Assembly: GCA_002083395.1 (NCBI GenBank) | Contig: LWDH01000032.1 | Location: 1-8,300, forward strand | Length of the DNA: 8,300 nucleotides | Direction: 5' to 3' | Source of the DNA: Proteobacteria bacterium SG_bin4 | Lineage (GTDB): Bacteria > Pseudomonadota > Gammaproteobacteria > Burkholderiales > Nitrosomonadaceae | In this document: one piece after another, positions 5,233-8,300 of the stretch | How positions within the stretch are numbered: the stretch's first letter is position 1 | Layout: every line of letters starts with the position of its first letter | Notes under the pieces: model-generated | Databases searched by the model: none | Told to the model about the DNA's origin: nothing | What the model saw: the letters and a program-made list of their open reading frames with translations, nothing else | Made by a program: the position numbers and the translations under genes

Positions 5233-6495
5233 TTACAGCTTGGTAAAGACTGGAATTACCGCGCCAGCAATACTGTTAATATAACGATTGCCTTCGCTAT
5301 CCCATGTCATTAACAATCCGCCAAAACGGCTTTCAGGGTCACCCAACAACGCCATCAAACGTTGTACTTCCCACAATGCGTCTTTGGCTTCCATCTTAAC
5401 TTCACGGGTTTCTCCTGGTTCAATACCTCTTTCATCTTCCATCGACAAACCAGTTGCTACCAGTTCGCGTGGATAGTCAGGATCCAGGTATTTACGTCCC
5501 AAGTCGTTTACAAAGCGAACACCCGCTGTCGTGAACTCGCCAATGTTGACGGTCGAGTCACCGTTGTTGGTGATTTCCATCGTCACACGCAGTGCACGTC
5601 CAGGTACGTCGTAGTTAGCATGCGTTACCTTGATCGCAACCGGATTCGGTGCAATCGGCATCGGTTCTACTTTCGATTCGCCCGCTTGGATCGGTACTGT
5701 GTATGGATGGACGCTTTCGGTATAACGATAGCCACCCCATACCAGTGCACAGGTCAGGATCGCTACTGCCATGCCTACTTTACGGTCCATTGGATCCAGC
5801 AACAGTTCGTCACCGTACGCTAACAACACACGGCTACGTGGCAGGAACATCGGACGTGCTACATAGTAACCAATCCAGAAACAGCCCAGACCTAACCATA
5901 CCAAGTGCCAGAATACGCCATTGCTGAAGTTGAATGTTTCCAGATCAATGGTTTTACCTGTCAGGGTGGTCACCGGATTGGTGAAGTCATCCCAGTTGCC
6001 TGAAATGTTCATCCAAGATGCAGGGCCAGCAATCGGACCTGCTTCTTTGACGTTCACCATCGCGTGCATGTGATGACGTCCTGGAATCCTTGCTTTCAGT
6101 CTGACTTCGAATTCATAGTCACGGCCAATTTGCAGTGGTCCAGAAATGAACGTCGGTTCGCCGTTCAGTTTGGTGCTTAAACGTACAAACACCGGGCTCG
6201 GGCTACCAATGTTGAAAAATGCGCGTTCCGGTTTACCTACCGCACGTGGCCAATCTTCCGCCAGGTGAAATTTACCAGTGATCGTCGCAATGTCGTTCAC
6301 TTTGGTGACTTTCGGTTGCCATTTCAGGTCGTACCATTGAATCGTACGCATACGGAGAAACGGTTCTTGTGAACGTTCACCATGCGCTGCCGCTGTTTTG
6401 ACATCTACCGTCAGCGTCAGTGCCAGTGAGGCTGCTCCAATCGCCGCTCCATACAGGCCTAATACGCCCAGCTTAAATATGCTTCTTATATTCAT
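5233..6495 (-). CDS. amoB: Ammonia monooxygenase subunit B (AmoB)
   Basis: Subunit B of the membrane-bound copper ammonia monooxygenase, which oxidises NH3 to hydroxylamine. It has 420 residues, the usual length. An N-terminal signal/anchor (1-37, hydrophobic core followed by KTAAA) precedes the mature N-terminal His38 of HGERSQEPF. Together with His142 and His144 in GRHHMHAM, His38 corresponds to the CuB ligands His33/His137/His139 of methane monooxygenase PmoB. Two periplasmic cupredoxin domains (about 38-185 and 285-420) flank two membrane helices (about 192-213 and 240-256). The ATG overlaps the amoA stop by one base (TAATG), and AGGGG at 6504-6508 is the ribosome binding site. It is the last gene of the operon, followed by a strong terminator. 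All expected ligands are present. Confidence 0.98.
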   Translation of the reverse strand: MNIRSIFKLGVLGLYGAAIGAASLALTLTVDVKTAAAHGERSQEPFLRMRTIQWYDLKWQPKVTKVNDIATITGKFHLAEDWPRAVGKPERAFFNIGSPSPVFVRLSTKLNGEPTFISGPLQIGRDYEFEVRLKARIPGRHHMHAMVNVKEAGPIAGPASWMNISGNWDDFTNPVTTLTGKTIDLETFNFSNGVFWHLVWLGLGCFWIGYYVARPMFLPRSRVLLAYGDELLLDPMDRKVGMAVAILTCALVWGGYRYTESVHPYTVPIQAGESKVEPMPIAPNPVAIKVTHANYDVPGRALRVTMEITNNGDSTVNIGEFTTAGVRFVNDLGRKYLDPDYPRELVATGLSMEDERGIEPGETREVKMEAKDALWEVQRLMALLGDPESRFGGLLMTWDSEGNRYINSIAGAVIPVFTKL

Positions 6496-7319
6496 TATCT
6501 AATCCCCTGTGCAAAGCCTTTTTCACCAAATGCGGTTACGTCGTTCTTCATAGAGATGCGTCCTCTTTCTCCTTTAACATAGAAGAATGCGGTGCAGTAG
6601 ATCTTGCCAAAGTACCACCATACGCAGTACATCAACATCGATACAAACGCTGAGAAGAATGCCGCAATTACTGTGGTGTGACCACCAAAGGTACGCAGTG
6701 AGCCTTGTTCAATCAGGCGTACATATTCCGGTGTACCAGTACGTACATATAAGAAGCCTGTGTAGTCAGCTACTGATAACAGTACGCCTTCTACTACCAG
6801 CGGTAAGTGGGTTGGTCCAAAAATCGGCCAGTTGCCAGGATAGAAGAATAATCCCCAGAATCCACCACCGACCAGTGCCGTGATCAGCCAGTTACCCGTC
6901 AATAACAGAACGGTATCCAGCATCAATGCACCCGGTATCATCGTTGATGGCAGTACAAAATTCAACGGGTAGTGTGACCACCAGTAGAATCCCCAGTAAC
7001 GGGTCAGCCATTCGCCTACTAACAGGCATACGATACACAGTGTCGCTCCGTACGATAAACGGTAGTTTACCCACAGGTAATATTGCAGTGCTGCACAATA
7101 CATTACGCCTACGATCGGTGTTACTACCGGCCACCATTGACGGTCTTTCCAGTCAAGCCAGAAATCCCAGTCACCTGCCAACAACATAAAGTGCATGTGG
7201 AATGTACCTACCAACAAGATGCACAGAATCGGAAAATATACCGCGTCGATATATCTGGACATCCTGATCGCTTCCGGCGGCATCTTTGCCGCTGCTAAAA
7301 TTTCGTCTGTTCTACTCAC
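6495..7319 (-). CDS. amoA: Ammonia monooxygenase subunit A (AmoA)
   Basis: Membrane subunit of ammonia monooxygenase, the protein traditionally labelled by acetylene and the common marker gene for ammonia oxidisers. It has 274 residues with about seven hydrophobic helices. Conserved family blocks are AAKMPPEA near the N-terminus, FHMHFMLLAGDWDFWLDWKD (40-59), GEWLTRYWGFYWWSHYP (102-118), GNWPIFGPTHLPLVVEG (162-178), YVRTGTPEY (191-199) and GSLRTFGGHTTVIAAFFSAF (206-225). The start codon is GTG at 7317-7319, chosen because GGGAGGG lies immediately upstream and the product aligns with the family N-terminus. It follows amoC after a 171-bp spacer with a stable hairpin, and overlaps amoB by one base. 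TGNWLITALVGGGFWGLFFYP (a 21-residue area, 141-161) is the part that suggests an oligotropha/ureae-type Nitrosomonas, from memory only. Confidence 0.98.
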   Translation of the reverse strand: MSRTDEILAAAKMPPEAIRMSRYIDAVYFPILCILLVGTFHMHFMLLAGDWDFWLDWKDRQWWPVVTPIVGVMYCAALQYYLWVNYRLSYGATLCIVCLLVGEWLTRYWGFYWWSHYPLNFVLPSTMIPGALMLDTVLLLTGNWLITALVGGGFWGLFFYPGNWPIFGPTHLPLVVEGVLLSVADYTGFLYVRTGTPEYVRLIEQGSLRTFGGHTTVIAAFFSAFVSMLMYCVWWYFGKIYCTAFFYVKGERGRISMKNDVTAFGEKGFAQGIR

Positions 7320-7323
7320 TAGA

Positions 7324-7331
7324 CCCTCCCT
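7324..7331 (-). promoter_or_regulatory. Ribosome binding site of amoA (GTG start)
   Basis: Minus strand reads AAGGGAGGGTCTA followed by GTG. The purine-rich AGGGAGGG lies a few bases before the GTG and supports that codon as the start. No in-frame ATG nearby fits the conserved AmoA N-terminus better. Confidence 0.75.
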
Positions 7332-7440
7332 TCTTCATTTCGTGTGATATTAAATATGAAAACTCGACGATTCCTTTTACTTCCCTTTTTATCGCCTGCC
7401 TTAGCTCGTTTCCATCAATTCTCTTTACAAACTATTTCCA

Positions 7441-7476
7441 CTGCCACACCTCTACCCTCTACTGCAGGTGTGGCAG
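7441..7476 (-). promoter_or_regulatory. Stem-loop in the amoC-amoA spacer (transcript processing or stability element)
   Basis: CTGCCACACCT (7441-7451) and AGGTGTGGCAG (7466-7476) form a perfect 11-bp stem with a 14-nt loop, starting 14 bases after the amoC stop. On the minus strand it is followed by TGGAAATAGTTTG, which lacks a U-run, so it is not a classical terminator. Stem-loops here are known in Nitrosomonas and have been linked to the stable, more abundant amoC message and partial read-through to amoAB. The remaining 120 bases up to amoA have no gene. They may contain an amoA promoter, but I could not assign one. Confidence 0.8.
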
Positions 7477-7490
7477 CCTTCATTCAGAAA

Positions 7491-8300
7491 TTAAGGAACA
7501 ATTCTGTTGTTCAGAATTTCGCGGCTGGCGCCGTTCCAGGTTACGTCTGTCAGGTTAGAGTAACGGGTGATAATTTGTGCTGCAATACCACCCGAGAATA
7601 AACCTGCCCAACCCAGAATCACAAAACCCCAGTGCAATGGCGCGCTAAACAGCTCTTCCATGAACCAGAATGCATGACCCCATTCGTTCAATCCTACGTT
7701 CGGCAGAATCATCAATGGGCCAGCAATCGCCATTACCAGCGGGAATGATGTACCGCGGCTGTACAGTGGCAGACGGGTCATCGCGTACAGGTATGAGGCT
7801 ACGCCACATACGATGTACATCGGGAATGAACCGTAGAACACCACCACGTGACTTGGCGTAAAGCTCGTGTCACGAATAATCACTTGGTGCCAGCTTGCAT
7901 CTTGCTCGGTGAAGAAGCTGCCGCCCCAGTAAACACCAAACAGGTATACATCCAGCCACATCATCCAGTAGAAATAGCGTTTGATTTCCAACTTGGTGTC
8001 CAGGTTGTCTAATTGTTCTTTGGTGTCACGCGTTTTTAAAATCCAGCCCCACGTTACCAATGCAAACAATGGCATCAGGGTCATGTGTACGCGCCACAGT
8101 CCCATCCACACTTTGTCAAATTCCGGTTCCATCGAGTCCATTCCGTGCGAATACGCAAAGGTCCTTTGGTACCAAATCCAAAATATCGCTACCAGTAGCA
8201 TGGTGCCCATGCCTAGTTTGTAGTACTTCGAGTCGTACCACAGCGACATGTCATAGCTCGCGCTCGACGCGCTACTCGTTGTGCCATACGTTGTTGCCAT
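7491..8300 (-). CDS. amoC: Ammonia monooxygenase subunit C (AmoC)
   Basis: Third membrane subunit of ammonia monooxygenase, 269 residues, full length: the ATG occupies the last three bases of the window and the protein begins MATT, as in other Nitrosomonas AmoC. About six hydrophobic helices are seen. Asp134, His138 and His151 (EQDASWHQ and TPSHVV) have the same spacing as PmoC Asp156, His160 and His173, the CuC-site ligands near the presumed active centre. Other family blocks are AYSHGMDSMEPEFDKVWMGL (49-68), LWRVHMTLMPLFALVTWGW (68-86) and LNEWGHAFWFMEELFSAPLH (204-223). It is the first gene of the operon. Its promoter and ribosome binding site lie beyond the window. Some genomes carry extra single amoC copies, but this one leads a full operon. 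Confidence 0.98.
   Translation of the reverse strand: MATTYGTTSSASSASYDMSLWYDSKYYKLGMGTMLLVAIFWIWYQRTFAYSHGMDSMEPEFDKVWMGLWRVHMTLMPLFALVTWGWILKTRDTKEQLDNLDTKLEIKRYFYWMMWLDVYLFGVYWGGSFFTEQDASWHQVIIRDTSFTPSHVVVFYGSFPMYIVCGVASYLYAMTRLPLYSRGTSFPLVMAIAGPLMILPNVGLNEWGHAFWFMEELFSAPLHWGFVILGWAGLFSGGIAAQIITRYSNLTDVTWNGASREILNNRIVP

Noticed and set aside
5288..5927. Several plus-strand open frames over amoB
   Set aside because: They lie opposite a full-length AmoB with all ligands conserved and are rich in residues typical of antisense translation. No ribosome binding sites support them.

Overview
The window comes from the chromosome of an ammonia-oxidising betaproteobacterium, most probably a Nitrosomonas. 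The main evidence is a complete ammonia monooxygenase operon, amoC-amoA-amoB, on the minus strand of the right third (8300 down to 5233). Each subunit keeps its expected copper-ligand residues. From remembered family sequences, the AmoA protein looks more like the oligotropha/ureae lineage than N. europaea; that species-level guess is an inference.

Left part (1-1432, plus strand): the 3' end of cheY, with a damaged 5' part, then an intact cheZ. This is the usual cheYZ end of a flagellar chemotaxis cluster. Directly after the cheZ stop lies an insertion-sequence graveyard. It holds the C-terminal end of an IS30-family transposase gene (minus strand, two in-frame stops) and then the first 40 codons of an IS256-family transposase gene (plus strand). 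The latter is cut off by a 1265-bp IS3-family element at about 1430-2694. The IS3 element looks complete: 38-bp imperfect terminal inverted repeats, orfA, and orfB with its DDE residues. No clear target duplication flanks it.

Middle (2695-5163): a tRNA-Thr(CGT) gene with its own promoter starts a few tens of bases beyond the IS3 end. A single-domain rhodanese follows on the plus strand, and an APC-family amino acid permease faces it convergently. About 300 bp of very AT-rich DNA separates the permease from the amo operon, and I see no gene there.

Right (5164-8300): amoC, a 171-bp spacer carrying an 11-bp perfect stem-loop, amoA (GTG start, strong ribosome binding site), and amoB overlapping the amoA stop by one base. 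A long hairpin with a U-tract then ends the operon. The amoE/amoD (orf4/orf5) genes that follow some amo operon copies are absent here.

The three Amo proteins form the membrane complex that oxidises ammonia to hydroxylamine. The other genes (chemotaxis, tRNA, sulfurtransferase, transport) have no evident functional tie to it. I found no convincing undescribed system. The points most worth checking are the amo intergenic RNA structure, the operon end without amoE/D, the broken cheY and the nested IS remnants.
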